DNA of 64,000 bases, from contig NZ_PJAQ01000068.1 in the NCBI RefSeq assembly GCF_002836775.1, positions 620,001-684,000 of the forward strand, read 5' to 3'. Under the pieces are notes generated by a model that was given only the letters and a program-made list of their open reading frames with translations, did no database searches and was not told the DNA's origin. The stretch comes from Colwellia sp. 12G3 (GTDB lineage Bacteria > Pseudomonadota > Gammaproteobacteria > Enterobacterales > Alteromonadaceae). A program made the translations under genes and the position numbers. Shown piece after piece: positions 47,540-57,218 of this stretch (the stretch's first letter is position 1; the number at the start of each line of letters is the position of its first letter).

Positions 47540-48469
47540 TTAGTCAATATCGGTCACCTGAGCAAGAAAGGTTAAACTGGGTGCAAAAAATGCACTTCCC
47601 GTTTCGGCTTGGGTATATTTAAGCAAATGGTCAGAGTTACCGTGGCCATCTCCATGAATCATACTCTTGAGTATTATTTCAAAGGGTTTAGGTGACTGAC
47701 AATATGAGCTAAAGAATAAGCCTTTACGTTTCATGTCTCCATAAGGCATGCTTTGCCTTACAATTTCAATGTTTTTTCCTTGATCATCTTTAAGGTTGGC
47801 ACGCTTAGTGTGTGCTGTTAACGCTTTATCAGCACTATCATATTCAACATTATCTAGCTTAGTCCGGCCATAAACATCTTCTTGTTCATGTTCAGCGAGA
47901 GAGTTCCAAAGCGTTAAATTATGCTGATAGCGTTGAGTATGCAAATAACTACCGCCAGCAAAGTTAAAATCATCTTGCTCTTTAACCAGCGCAACTTCTC
48001 GTCGATGAAGACCTTGGGGATTTTCAGTACCATCGACAAAGCCAGTTAAGTCTCGACCATCTAAAAACCTGAAAGCTTGTACTTGCTCTATTAATTCAAC
48101 ACTATCACCAAACAACTGGCAAACCTTGGTACTGACAATATGGTTAACATCGGCACGGTCACTGCGAATTTCGATATAAATATCAAAGCTATTTGTCGGT
48201 GCAACTCGATCATCACTATGCATAGCAGGAAATGGCGCTAACAAAGCAGGACGGGCTTGCGGATAAAACTCATCCCAATAAGCCTCACCTATTGCGACAA
48301 CACCAATAAGATTCGCCTCCGAATATTGCTCTGCATAATTATCAAATAGCTTGGGTAAACGAGAGGTCGCAGCACGAATAAAGGCATTCTTATCATCGAG
48401 TACATTAAATAGTAGATAATTTCCATGTAAGTTTGGTTCAGCGCAGATACCAAATTGTTCTCTAGCCAT
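47540..48469 (-). CDS. DyP-type (dye-decolourising) haem peroxidase
   Basis: Haem peroxidase using H2O2. The diagnostic GxxDG motif is GFVDGTENPQG (about residue 142), the proximal His is in DVNHIVSTK (about 220 in the family; here earlier), and the distal Arg region IVRQSMPYGDMKRKGLFFSSYC is intact. 309 residues, the size of compact class B DyPs such as YfeX, which are cytoplasmic. A ribosome site AGGA precedes the ATG. It lies downstream of the coiled-coil membrane protein and sensor kinase, with a CRP-like site in the gap. Confidence 0.9.
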   Translation of the reverse strand: MAREQFGICAEPNLHGNYLLFNVLDDKNAFIRAATSRLPKLFDNYAEQYSEANLIGVVAIGEAYWDEFYPQARPALLAPFPAMHSDDRVAPTNSFDIYIEIRSDRADVNHIVSTKVCQLFGDSVELIEQVQAFRFLDGRDLTGFVDGTENPQGLHRREVALVKEQDDFNFAGGSYLHTQRYQHNLTLWNSLAEHEQEDVYGRTKLDNVEYDSADKALTAHTKRANLKDDQGKNIEIVRQSMPYGDMKRKGLFFSSYCQSPKPFEIILKSMIHGDGHGNSDHLLKYTQAETGSAFFAPSLTFLAQVTDID

Positions 48470-48555
48470 TTTCCGTTCCTGTTAACATATTTTATGTTGC
48501 AAACTTATATTGTCGGTATTGTACACAATAAATATTGTCTTACCATGCTGATTTT

Positions 48556-48571
48556 GGTGATAAAAATCACA
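48556..48571. promoter_or_regulatory. CRP-like site upstream of the DyP peroxidase
   Basis: GGTGA-N6-TCACA, 9 of 10 conserved positions of TGTGA-N6-TCACA. About 90 bases upstream of the DyP start and touching the stop codon of the preceding gene. Confidence 0.35.
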
Positions 48572-49487
48572 TCACCTTCCATAGCCCTTTGTCGTCAATG
48601 CACATTAGCTCTGTGAGTGTTTCCTTCTCATTGCCAAAATGATTATTAAAAATGACATTCATACATTGTTGTTTGTTCCGCGTGGTGGTTTTTCCTTTCA
48701 GTATAGTGCCGCGATTACCACTCTTAACATTTTGCCAAACCGACTTAGTTTGATTGCTATCACTGAGTAAAACGACAACTTTTTCTTGCATCAGTGCGAC
48801 ATCTTGGGCGGTTAAATACTTAGCAGAACGCGAGTCAACATCAACAATACCCGTTAAACCTGAGACCATTTCAAAGGGCAGAGAGAACACGCCTTTAAAA
48901 AAACCAGAAACTAAACCGCTACTCGCTTCGGATCCAACAGTTTTAGCATCAACAACGGTATTTTCAATACGTGATAGATATTGAGGAATATACTCCCTGG
49001 AGAGTTTTACTTCTTCCAAATATCGAGTGGAATGCGGTCGCCACTGCGCAACTTCTGCAGTGGTATTATTTGTGGTTTTAACAACGGCATCAACACGCTT
49101 TAGGATGGCCGGCATAGATTTTTGCAATATTGCTACTTGCTGTTCAATACGCGCAAGTTGGCTTAGTATTGCTGGTAATTGCCTTGAATAATTTTCGCTT
49201 TCAACGACAACTTGCTGTACCACAGGAAGTGATGCTTGGACTTGCGATAAAATAGCAGGTGTTTGTTGGGAGACTAATTCCCTCACTTTGCCAACCTCAA
49301 GTCTGACGAGGGAAACTTCTTGAATGATATCTTCAACCCTAGGACTGACTAAATCGACTGTTCTTGTGGTCTTTTCGATAACACTGAGCATAGCAGGAAC
49401 ATGTAAAGTAAACTTAAATAAAGAAAAAGCTAAAAAGGCAATGGCTAAAGCCAGTAACGCCTGTGAATAAGAAAACTGTTTCATCAT
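48567..49487 (-). CDS. Membrane-anchored coiled-coil protein with a 17-kDa-antigen-like C-terminus
   Basis: No confident family. One N-terminal membrane helix (ALLALAIAFLAFSLFKF), then about 120 residues of predicted coiled coil with repeated PAILSQ units (QQTPAILSQVQ, RQLPAILSQLAR, KSMPAILKRV), then a linker and a C-terminal 60-residue domain with two Cys (QQCMNVI, ELMCIDD) around WQNVKSGNRGTI and ending GLWKVM, similar in pattern to the surface-antigen domain of 17-kDa lipoproteins. 306 residues. Starts 8 bases after the stop of the hybrid kinase, so co-expressed with it. Confidence 0.6.
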   Translation of the reverse strand: MMKQFSYSQALLALAIAFLAFSLFKFTLHVPAMLSVIEKTTRTVDLVSPRVEDIIQEVSLVRLEVGKVRELVSQQTPAILSQVQASLPVVQQVVVESENYSRQLPAILSQLARIEQQVAILQKSMPAILKRVDAVVKTTNNTTAEVAQWRPHSTRYLEEVKLSREYIPQYLSRIENTVVDAKTVGSEASSGLVSGFFKGVFSLPFEMVSGLTGIVDVDSRSAKYLTAQDVALMQEKVVVLLSDSNQTKSVWQNVKSGNRGTILKGKTTTRNKQQCMNVIFNNHFGNEKETLTELMCIDDKGLWKVM

Positions 49488-49494
49488 GGAAATA

Positions 49495-52425
49495 TCACTG
49501 CTGCTCGATTAAATTAATTTCATCAACTAAACAATGAGTTAAATCACTAATCATTAAGTGGTCTGGTTTATCTGTCATTGATTCTTTTTTAATTATAGTC
49601 TCTAGCTCTTGTGCTGCCTGATTAAGCTCAATAAAGCCAAACATTTGTGCAGCCCCAGCCAAGCGATGTGCCAGACAAGCAATATTTTTAATATCGTTAT
49701 TATCGCTATAGAGAATAAGACCTTGTTTATCGCGACTAAGATTAGCTTTAAACTCAACGACTAAATCACTCAAATCAACTTGAGAAAGACTCTCTTCAAC
49801 TTTATTAACAAGTTCATTTTTTATTAAAGTTTGCTGTTTTTGCCTACCTAAGGAGTCAGTGAGTGGACTTTCATGGGGTTTAGTAGTGAAATATTTAGCT
49901 ATGACGGCAATAAAATGTTTTCTTTCAATAGGTTTTTTTAAATGCCCGGTAAATCCCAGTTCTAGATACTGGCTAACTTCATGGGACATAGCGTTCGCCG
50001 TTAAAGCATAAATGGGTTTGTTACAGCCCAAAGCACGTAAAGCTTTAAAAGCTTCAACGCCATCCATTTCTGGCATTTGAATATCTAAGAGTACCAAGTT
50101 GGGTTGATGTTCAACGCAAAATTTCACCGCTTCCTTTCCATTACGGGCAACAATAACTTCTAAACCTAAACTCCTCAGTAAACGGGCAATCAATCGTCGG
50201 TTATCATCATGATCTTCAGCCAATAGGATTGTTCCGCTAAAGAATATGTCACTACTATCGAGAAGTGAGGAATCTGGTAATAGATTTACCTTATCATCAA
50301 TATTATGCTGACAAGGTAGCGTTAAACAAAAGCGACTACCTTCGCCTAACACACTGGTTGCTGCAATATTACCTGACATTAATTTTGCTAACTGATTTGA
50401 TAAAGTCAGCCCAAGACCTGAGCCACCAAAACGTCTACTGATACTATTGTCTGCTTGAGTGAATATTTCAAAGACTTGCGCTAAATGCTCTTTACTCAAA
50501 CCAATGCCGGTGTCGGTTACCGTAAAAATCAGTTGCTCGTTTTGCCAATTAATATTTAGTGTTACCTTGCCTTGTTCCGTGAATTTTATCGCGTTGGCAC
50601 ATAAATTAAGTAAAATTTGCTTTAAACGTAAACTATCAACTTGAATAATAAAGGGTAAGCATAATTGATGCTCTATGGTAAAGCTTAGATGTTTCTGCTG
50701 AGCTTGTGCGCTAAACGTATGAGATAAATCTTGAATCAACTCACCTAAATCTAATGGCTGTATTTCTAACTCAAACTTATTAGCTTCAATACGGCTTAAA
50801 TCCAAAATATCATTGATCAGTTCAAGTAAATGCAAGCTATTGCCGTGGATTACTTCAATATCTTCTTTTACTTTATGTTTATCAATATCGTCATGAATAA
50901 TAGCTTCTGCATGACCAACAATAGCGGTGAGTGGTGTACGAATTTCATGACTCATATTTGCCAAGAATTGGCTTTTAACTTTGTCAGCTTTTTCTAGCTC
51001 TTTAGTCAAATTTTCAAGCTCACGAGTACGTTGCTTAACGCGTAATTCTAATTCTTGTGTTAAGCGTTGCTCAAGGTAGCGACGATAGATAAAAAACACC
51101 ACAACAAGAATGAGCACCAAGGTTAAAATAATAACATTACGTTGCTGTTCGGTTTTAGCCGATTGTAATATTTGCAGCTTTCTGCGCTGCTCTAAATCCA
51201 CTATTTTTTGTTTTAGTTGCTCAGACTCAAACTCTGCCAATTTAGCATTAAGGGTATTATTAGAAGTGCGTGAATAACTTTTTTCATACTGTTGCTGCTC
51301 CCTTAGTGCTTTAATAAACTGTTGGTTACTGGCACTGATCAAGGCAGAAATAGCTAAATTTTCGGTGAGTAGTATTTGGTAGTCAATTTTTTTACCTACG
51401 GCAATAGACCGTTCTATGTATTGCTCAGCTTCTATTAAATCACCGGAATAAAAAAAGGCTTTTGCTAAACTTTGTAAGCTACCTGCATAGGCTTTTTGGT
51501 GACCAACCTCTTTACTTATAATTAGTGCTTTTTTACCATAAAAAATTGCCTGCTCCACATTAAACATATCATTATAGAGCTCAGACATATTATGCAGCTG
51601 TGCAGCAATATCATGCTTTAATCCATGTTGTTGAAAATATTCTAGTGCAGCTAATAGATTCGCCTTAGCTAACTTAAATTGTCCTGAATGTTTGTAAGCT
51701 ATACCTAAGTCAGCTTTCGCTGAAGCGACACCATGATTATCTTTTAACTGCTGACGTTTTTCTATTACCACCCTCAGCATTCCAATCGCACTATCAAAAC
51801 GCCTTAAGCTAATATGCAAAGCAGCAATATTATATCTAACATCAATTTTGTCTGTTTCATCGCCATAACGGGCATATAAAGGTTCGGCAAGTTGATAATT
51901 TATCAAGGCTAAATCTGATTGCCCTAATGAGGTATAAACAAGGGCAATATTATTTAATAAATTTGCCCGTTCAATGGCAAAATCATTTATGTCCTCAGCT
52001 TTGTGGACATCATAATAATCAAAAGATAATTGATAAGCATTTAATGCTTTTTGCAACTCACCCTGATAATAAAACAACACGCCAAGCATTTTGTTTGTTT
52101 GTGCTGTTAAGCGGTATTCTTTTGCTTCATTCGCGATATCCCTAGCCTGTAATAAAGCTTCAACCCCACGATTGTATTGATAAAGAGTAGATAAAACTTT
52201 ACCTTGCTGAAGCAGTATTTCCGCTTGGTCAGTCCCATTAAACCTATTCGATTTAATTAATATCGACAATTCTGCTAGTACTTGTTTTTTATCTTCTTTT
52301 TGATTTATTTCGTTTAGCTGTATTTGTAATGGGCTATCCTGCGCCCAAGCTTTATGGATGATCCCTAGATTACTTATGGCGAGTAAACAAAATAGCAATA
52401 TTGTTTGATTTATTCTTACCATCAT
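49495..52425 (-). CDS. Hybrid sensor histidine kinase with periplasmic TPR domain, receiver and HPt
   Basis: Multi-domain phosphorelay protein of 976 residues. Signal sequence (1-28, ends KAWAQDS), then about 10 TPR-type repeats in the periplasm (30-400; ALNAYQLSFDYYD, QAIFYGKKALIIS), a membrane helix (about 428-448), a coiled coil, HisKA with SHEIRTPLTAIVGHAEAI (His near 492), HATPase with NAIKFT and GGSGLGLTLS, a receiver domain with LLDIQMPEMDG (Asp near 780), and an HPt domain with AHRLAGAAQMFG (His near 921). No output domain, so a separate response regulator is needed; none is adjacent. Ligand unknown. Confidence 0.9.
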   Translation of the reverse strand: MMVRINQTILLFCLLAISNLGIIHKAWAQDSPLQIQLNEINQKEDKKQVLAELSILIKSNRFNGTDQAEILLQQGKVLSTLYQYNRGVEALLQARDIANEAKEYRLTAQTNKMLGVLFYYQGELQKALNAYQLSFDYYDVHKAEDINDFAIERANLLNNIALVYTSLGQSDLALINYQLAEPLYARYGDETDKIDVRYNIAALHISLRRFDSAIGMLRVVIEKRQQLKDNHGVASAKADLGIAYKHSGQFKLAKANLLAALEYFQQHGLKHDIAAQLHNMSELYNDMFNVEQAIFYGKKALIISKEVGHQKAYAGSLQSLAKAFFYSGDLIEAEQYIERSIAVGKKIDYQILLTENLAISALISASNQQFIKALREQQQYEKSYSRTSNNTLNAKLAEFESEQLKQKIVDLEQRRKLQILQSAKTEQQRNVIILTLVLILVVVFFIYRRYLEQRLTQELELRVKQRTRELENLTKELEKADKVKSQFLANMSHEIRTPLTAIVGHAEAIIHDDIDKHKVKEDIEVIHGNSLHLLELINDILDLSRIEANKFELEIQPLDLGELIQDLSHTFSAQAQQKHLSFTIEHQLCLPFIIQVDSLRLKQILLNLCANAIKFTEQGKVTLNINWQNEQLIFTVTDTGIGLSKEHLAQVFEIFTQADNSISRRFGGSGLGLTLSNQLAKLMSGNIAATSVLGEGSRFCLTLPCQHNIDDKVNLLPDSSLLDSSDIFFSGTILLAEDHDDNRRLIARLLRSLGLEVIVARNGKEAVKFCVEHQPNLVLLDIQMPEMDGVEAFKALRALGCNKPIYALTANAMSHEVSQYLELGFTGHLKKPIERKHFIAVIAKYFTTKPHESPLTDSLGRQKQQTLIKNELVNKVEESLSQVDLSDLVVEFKANLSRDKQGLILYSDNNDIKNIACLAHRLAGAAQMFGFIELNQAAQELETIIKKESMTDKPDHLMISDLTHCLVDEINLIEQQ

Positions 52426-52561
52426 GGGTACTTAAGGCTCATTTTCGCTATTACGGGGTACTGCATTTTATAAACAGTAATAAAGGTCATTATTTATAAC
52501 ATTAATTGCTATTAAAAAACATCATATCAATATATTGCATCTTACTCGCTTATACTCAAGT

Positions 52562-52725
52562 AATACCAGTTTCATTAAATAATTGTTCTACTTTTTGGTG
52601 AGGAAAAATGGATAAGAACAAGGCATAAATTTTACTAAGTAGTTATTCTACTTATGAAATTTATAACGCTGTTATTATTTATTTTAACCATCAAAAATGA
52701 TCACTTAATTAGTGAGATTGGTATA
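52562..52725. repeat. Dispersed palindromic element, copy 3
   Basis: Ends AATACCAGTTTCATTAAATA and, at the other side, the complement of TATACCAATCTCACTAATTA, the same terminal signature as copy 1 (ATACCA..TTCCATTAAGTT). The centre contains ACAAGGCATAAATTT..AAATTTATAACGCTGTTAT, again matching the family core (AAGGC..TTGA / TCAATAACGC). Confidence 0.65.
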
Positions 52726-52804
52726 AGTTAACTGATAGCAATTGCATTAAGCTTCTTTCCATTCAATGATATTTAAAAACTTAAACACTAGGAATTCATT
52801 GAAG

Positions 52805-52847
52805 ATAATGGTTAATCAAGAAAATATCCTCCTACATTATCTAATAA
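52805..52847. repeat. Decayed relative of the dispersed element (matches 63317-63358)
   Basis: ATAATGGTT then GAAAATATCCTCCTACATT and TCTAATAA. The same words recur at 63317-63358 with a few substitutions and one base deletion. Confidence 0.55.
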
Positions 52848-52981
52848 GCTACATGCTAGTGGAGCTATGCAAGATATTGGTATTAATTGGAATTATCCCT
52901 TTTGACAACAGTAAGTTCATTACCTAAAATTCATGCTAAACAGTAGTACTGACTACCACCGACTCATTTAAGGATAATCTT

Positions 52982-53878
52982 ATGATTAAAAAACTTACGC
53001 CACTGATATTCATGTTAATGGGTACCATCAGCTCTCTTTCCTTTGCACATAATGATCAAAGGCAGTTTGAAGAAATCGAAATTCATTCATTAGATGACTT
53101 AATGTCTTTGTTCAAGAAGCACCATTACACCAGCAAAGACTGGCAAAATGGTAACAGAGAAGTACCAAGATTAACCTTTTCAGGAGTAAGTGAAAATTGG
53201 AAAACAACCTCTAATCAAATTACAGTAAAACAAAAAAAACAGGTGTTTTTCCGGTTAATGGCCCCCTTAGTTTTAATTTCTAATGAAAACATTACTGCTG
53301 AACGAGAAGTTATAAAGTCTGCACCTTTGTCATCAAAAATTTTGCTAGCCATAGCCAAAAAGTACCGATTAATTAACACTACAACTGCAAGTTTAACAAG
53401 TGATCAGCGCCAACAGTTGTTGCAACAAGTAGACATTATGCCGCCATCTCTTGCCTTGGCTCAAGCGGCAGAGGAAAGTGGCTGGGCTAACTCACGGTTT
53501 ACCGAGGAAGGCAATGCTTTTTTTGGTCAGTGGGATTTTTCTGGTAAAGGCATGACGCCTAAACAGCAACGTAAAGAGTTAGGCAATTATGGTTTAGCGC
53601 GTTTTGACAGTCCATTAGCTTCTGTTGAAGGTTATATGTTTAACATCAATATTACTGGTGCTTATAAAAAACTTCGCGTATTGCGGGCTAAGTTACGCCA
53701 AGAGAATAAAGCGATTACGGGTTTAGAATTAGCGGGAACGTTAGATAAGTACTCTGAACGTGGACAAGCTTATATTGATGGCCTGCGCTCAATGATCCGC
53801 TATAACAAACTAGAAGATGTTGATGAGGCATTCTTATCAGATACTATTTTAATTAAACTGGTATCGCCTAAATCATAA
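52982..53878 (+). CDS. Bax-type glucosaminidase domain protein
   Basis: Predicted exported murein hydrolase related to E. coli Bax (GH73 fold). Signal sequence of about 22 residues (ends LSFA), then a variable part, then the glucosaminidase domain: PSLALAQAAEESGWANSRFTEEGNAFFGQWDF with the catalytic Glu in AEESGW, and YMFNINITGAYKKLR, LDKYSERGQAYID. 298 residues (Bax 274). Monocistronic with a strong terminator. The role is peptidoglycan remodelling; the bond cleaved is inferred from the family. Confidence 0.85.
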   Translation: MIKKLTPLIFMLMGTISSLSFAHNDQRQFEEIEIHSLDDLMSLFKKHHYTSKDWQNGNREVPRLTFSGVSENWKTTSNQITVKQKKQVFFRLMAPLVLISNENITAEREVIKSAPLSSKILLAIAKKYRLINTTTASLTSDQRQQLLQQVDIMPPSLALAQAAEESGWANSRFTEEGNAFFGQWDFSGKGMTPKQQRKELGNYGLARFDSPLASVEGYMFNINITGAYKKLRVLRAKLRQENKAITGLELAGTLDKYSERGQAYIDGLRSMIRYNKLEDVDEAFLSDTILIKLVSPKS

Positions 53879-53917
53879 GTTTCTAGCTATACATAAAGAT
53901 TCACTATCTCAGTAACA

Positions 53918-53956
53918 AAAAAGGCAATGTTAAATAACATTGCCTTTTGTTTTTTA
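53918..53956. terminator. Bidirectional terminator between the glucosaminidase and RND genes
   Basis: A-run, stem AAAAGGCAATGTTA with TAACATTGCCTTTT, then T-run. It lies between convergent genes and works for both. Confidence 0.9.
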
Positions 53957-53991
53957 AAGCTTAGCTTTACGCCAAATGATAACTTCAACTA

Positions 53992-56900
53992 TTAGCTTGA
54001 AGGTAACTCTTTCGCTGTAACCATATCCGCTTCATTCTGTTTATTTTTCTTCCTAGAAAATACACGTTTAATATCTTCAATAATCATATATAAACTTGGA
54101 ATGAGTACTAAAGTTACAATCGTAGCAAACAGAACACCAAAGGACAGTGATACCGCCATTGGAATAACAATCATCGCCTGCATACTGGTTTCAAAAAAGA
54201 CAATAGGTACTAGGCCAACAAAGGTGGTGATTGACGTTAGCATGATAGCGCGAAAACGTTTAGTACCTGCATGCATAACTGCATTCTTCAAGGTTTCTCC
54301 ACGTTTTCTAGCACTGTTAACATAATCCACCATTACCAAAGAATCATTTACTACAACCCCCGCAGCGGCGAGAATACCAAATACGGAGAAGGTATTTAAA
54401 TCCATACCTAAGATTAAATGCCCTAATACTGAGCCGATAACCCCAAACGGAATGACTATCATAATCATCACAGCTTGCGCATAAGACTTTAACGGTATTG
54501 CCAATAATGAAAAAATAACCATTAATGAGATCATAAAATCACGGAGTGTCTTGCTAGCACTTTCCATTTCTTCTTGAATTCGGCCCGACACTTCGCTTTT
54601 CACTAGTGGATATTTACGCAATAACTGTGGCACAAAGTTATCGCGAATATCTTTGGTGACTTCAAAAGGTTCGACTTGTTCTGCATCGACACTAGCCCAA
54701 ACATTAATAGTACGATTGCCATTTTCACGGCGTATACGAGTAACACCATCGGTAAGTATAATTTCAGCTAATTCAGATAATGGTAATTCTGCACCGTTTG
54801 GTGCTTGAATCATCACATCATCAACATGGCCCACAGAACTACGTTCTGCTAGTGGGTAACGCACCATAACCTTAATTTCTTCACTATCACGCAGAATACG
54901 CTGCGCTTCTAAACCATAAAAACTGTAACCCACTTGCGAGGCAATATCTGCCAAGGTCAATCCCATAGAATAAGCTAACGGTTTCAATTCAAATTGCACT
55001 TCTTTGGCGCTAGTTTGACGAGAATCATTAACATCACCAACACCTTTCAGGGTATTAAGTTTTGCTTTTAGTTCTCTAGCGGCCAGTAATAGCTGCTTGT
55101 CATTTTGGCTTTCTAATCTAAAAGCAATATCACCATCATCACGGCCACCACCAAAGAGGTTATCGCTAATAGTTAACGACTTAACACCTGGGTAGTTAGG
55201 TATCGCATTTCGCCATTTATCGGCCAAAGCAAAAGTATCCATAACACGTAATTCAGGGTCTACCAGTTTAACCATAATTTGTCCGCGGGTGCGACTTCGT
55301 AGGTCAACTTGCATATCAGAAATCATAGATTGACCCTGTTCAGCTTCAATTTCTTTATCAATACGATTGATAACGCCTTGAATGCTTAACAGCGTACTCA
55401 ACGTTGCTTTTTCAGAAGCATCAACATTCATTTCAACTGTGATGCGAGGAAAATCATGTGGGATTTTTGGTTGTCCGACAAAACGCACTAAACCACCGCC
55501 GAATAATCCGGCACTAATGAGCATTATGCTGATAAAAAACATCAACACCGCATAACGATAGTTCAGAAATACCGCCAAGCTGGGACGATATTTATTTTCA
55601 ATAAAGTTTTGTAATGATTTATCAATCCAAGCTCGTGCTCTGTCTAATGGATTTTTAGGGTTAAACGGTTTAATTTTCATTTTTACCAAATGCGCGGGTA
55701 AAATAAGTTTTGATTCGATTAAAGAGAAGATCAAACATAAAATAACGACAAAACCAATAGACTTACCAAAAGCTGATTCAGGACCATCACCAAGCACGAA
55801 CGGAATAAATACAGCGATGGTAGTTAACACACCGAAAGTTGCTGGCATAGCAACACGTTTAACACCGCGAATGACATTATCAGTAGTATGACCATGTTGC
55901 TCAATTTCTTCATGGGCACTTTCACCCATAACTATTGCATCATCAACAACAATACCGAGTACTAAGATAAAAGCGAACAAGCTGGTGATGTTAATAGTGA
56001 CATTAACAAACTCCATTGGCATCACCAATAATGTTCCTAAGAAACATACCGGTAAGCCCATCATTACCCAAAAAGCTAAACGTACACGTAAAAATAATGC
56101 CAGCATCAAAAACACTAATACAGCACCACTTTTCATGTTGTCCATCATCATGGTTAAACGCCCTTCAAGGTAATAGGTCATATCAACCCACGTTTCTAAC
56201 TTAACACCTTGAGGTAACGTCGCTGACTTCTCTTCAACAAACTTATTCACTACGGTAGCGACATCAGTAATGCTTTGATTATCTGCAGCACCGATAAAAA
56301 TAGTAATTGAATTTTTACCGTTAAATTTTGAATATTGTAAACCTTCTTCAAAACCATCAATGACAGTAGCTAAATCGCCTAGCAATACCTTAGTACCATC
56401 TGCAAGGGTCACCACTGGAATTTGTTCAAATTCATGTCCACGATAAGCTTGGTTTTCCACGCGCAGGTTGATATAACCATTTTCCGCACGAATTTGCCCT
56501 GCAGACATATTACGAGAATTACCACGTACTGCATTAGCAACATCTCTAAAGTTTAAATTATATTCACGTAATTTATCTTTACTGACTTCAATTGATATTT
56601 CATAACTTAAGCCGCTAAATAAATCCGAAATATTTACGAAAGGTAATTGTTGCACTTCATCATGAATTTTACGGCCAAGTTCTTTCAGCTCACCGTTAGT
56701 TAAATCACCATATAAACTGATATACATGACTTCTTGACGAAACTTTTCTCGTTCAACTTTAATGCGCTCCATACCTTCAGGAAAGCTGGAAATAGAATCT
56801 ATCGCTGATTTAACTTCTTCAAGCACTAATTGCGGGTCATAATCTAAGTCAACTTCAAACCAACCATTAGAATAATTACGGTTTGAGTAAGTAATCACTC

Positions 56901-57216
56901 GCTTAAGACCTTGCACCGTTTCCAATGCTTCCTCAATTTTTATGGTGATGCCTTCTTCCACTTCTTGTGGTGCGGCACCAGGATAGGGTGCGGCAAATGA
57001 AATCCAGTTGATTTGCACTTGCGGGAACATTTGTTTATTAATAGTGTTTATCGTTAAAAAACCACCCACTAAAATAAATATCATTAGTAAGTTTGCGGCA
57101 ACACTATTACGCGCAAACCATGAAATTAAACCGGTATGAGTATCAATATCATCATGAGGCCTGTTGAGGTTCTCATTATCATTTTTCTCATTGGTTATAC
57201 TGTCATGAGAACTCAT
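53992..57216 (-). CDS. RND-family efflux permease
   Basis: Proton-driven inner-membrane pump subunit of tripartite efflux, about 12 membrane helices and two large periplasmic loops. The proton relay pair is in LGIVVDDAIVMGESAHEEIEQ (TM4), and the second repeat has GILAAAGVVVNDSLVMVDYV. N-terminal ARNSVAANLLMIFILVGGF and PYPGAAPQEVEEGITIKIEE are typical. 1074 residues. Acidic, polar N-terminal extension of about 28 residues. Preceded by its periplasmic adaptor with a 2-base gap; no outer-membrane channel gene is adjacent. Substrate unknown. Confidence 0.93.
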   Translation of the reverse strand: MSSHDSITNEKNDNENLNRPHDDIDTHTGLISWFARNSVAANLLMIFILVGGFLTINTINKQMFPQVQINWISFAAPYPGAAPQEVEEGITIKIEEALETVQGLKRVITYSNRNYSNGWFEVDLDYDPQLVLEEVKSAIDSISSFPEGMERIKVEREKFRQEVMYISLYGDLTNGELKELGRKIHDEVQQLPFVNISDLFSGLSYEISIEVSKDKLREYNLNFRDVANAVRGNSRNMSAGQIRAENGYINLRVENQAYRGHEFEQIPVVTLADGTKVLLGDLATVIDGFEEGLQYSKFNGKNSITIFIGAADNQSITDVATVVNKFVEEKSATLPQGVKLETWVDMTYYLEGRLTMMMDNMKSGAVLVFLMLALFLRVRLAFWVMMGLPVCFLGTLLVMPMEFVNVTINITSLFAFILVLGIVVDDAIVMGESAHEEIEQHGHTTDNVIRGVKRVAMPATFGVLTTIAVFIPFVLGDGPESAFGKSIGFVVILCLIFSLIESKLILPAHLVKMKIKPFNPKNPLDRARAWIDKSLQNFIENKYRPSLAVFLNYRYAVLMFFISIMLISAGLFGGGLVRFVGQPKIPHDFPRITVEMNVDASEKATLSTLLSIQGVINRIDKEIEAEQGQSMISDMQVDLRSRTRGQIMVKLVDPELRVMDTFALADKWRNAIPNYPGVKSLTISDNLFGGGRDDGDIAFRLESQNDKQLLLAARELKAKLNTLKGVGDVNDSRQTSAKEVQFELKPLAYSMGLTLADIASQVGYSFYGLEAQRILRDSEEIKVMVRYPLAERSSVGHVDDVMIQAPNGAELPLSELAEIILTDGVTRIRRENGNRTINVWASVDAEQVEPFEVTKDIRDNFVPQLLRKYPLVKSEVSGRIQEEMESASKTLRDFMISLMVIFSLLAIPLKSYAQAVMIMIVIPFGVIGSVLGHLILGMDLNTFSVFGILAAAGVVVNDSLVMVDYVNSARKRGETLKNAVMHAGTKRFRAIMLTSITTFVGLVPIVFFETSMQAMIVIPMAVSLSFGVLFATIVTLVLIPSLYMIIEDIKRVFSRKKNKQNEADMVTAKELPSS

Positions 57217-57218
57217 TA

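Larger units (their letters stand above)
52426..52981. other. Intergenic region, hybrid kinase / glucosaminidase gene
   Basis: 556 bp without a gene between divergent genes. Contains dispersed repeat copy 3 (52562-52725) and a further decayed relative (52805-52847). No promoter elements could be assigned with confidence. Confidence 0.7.
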
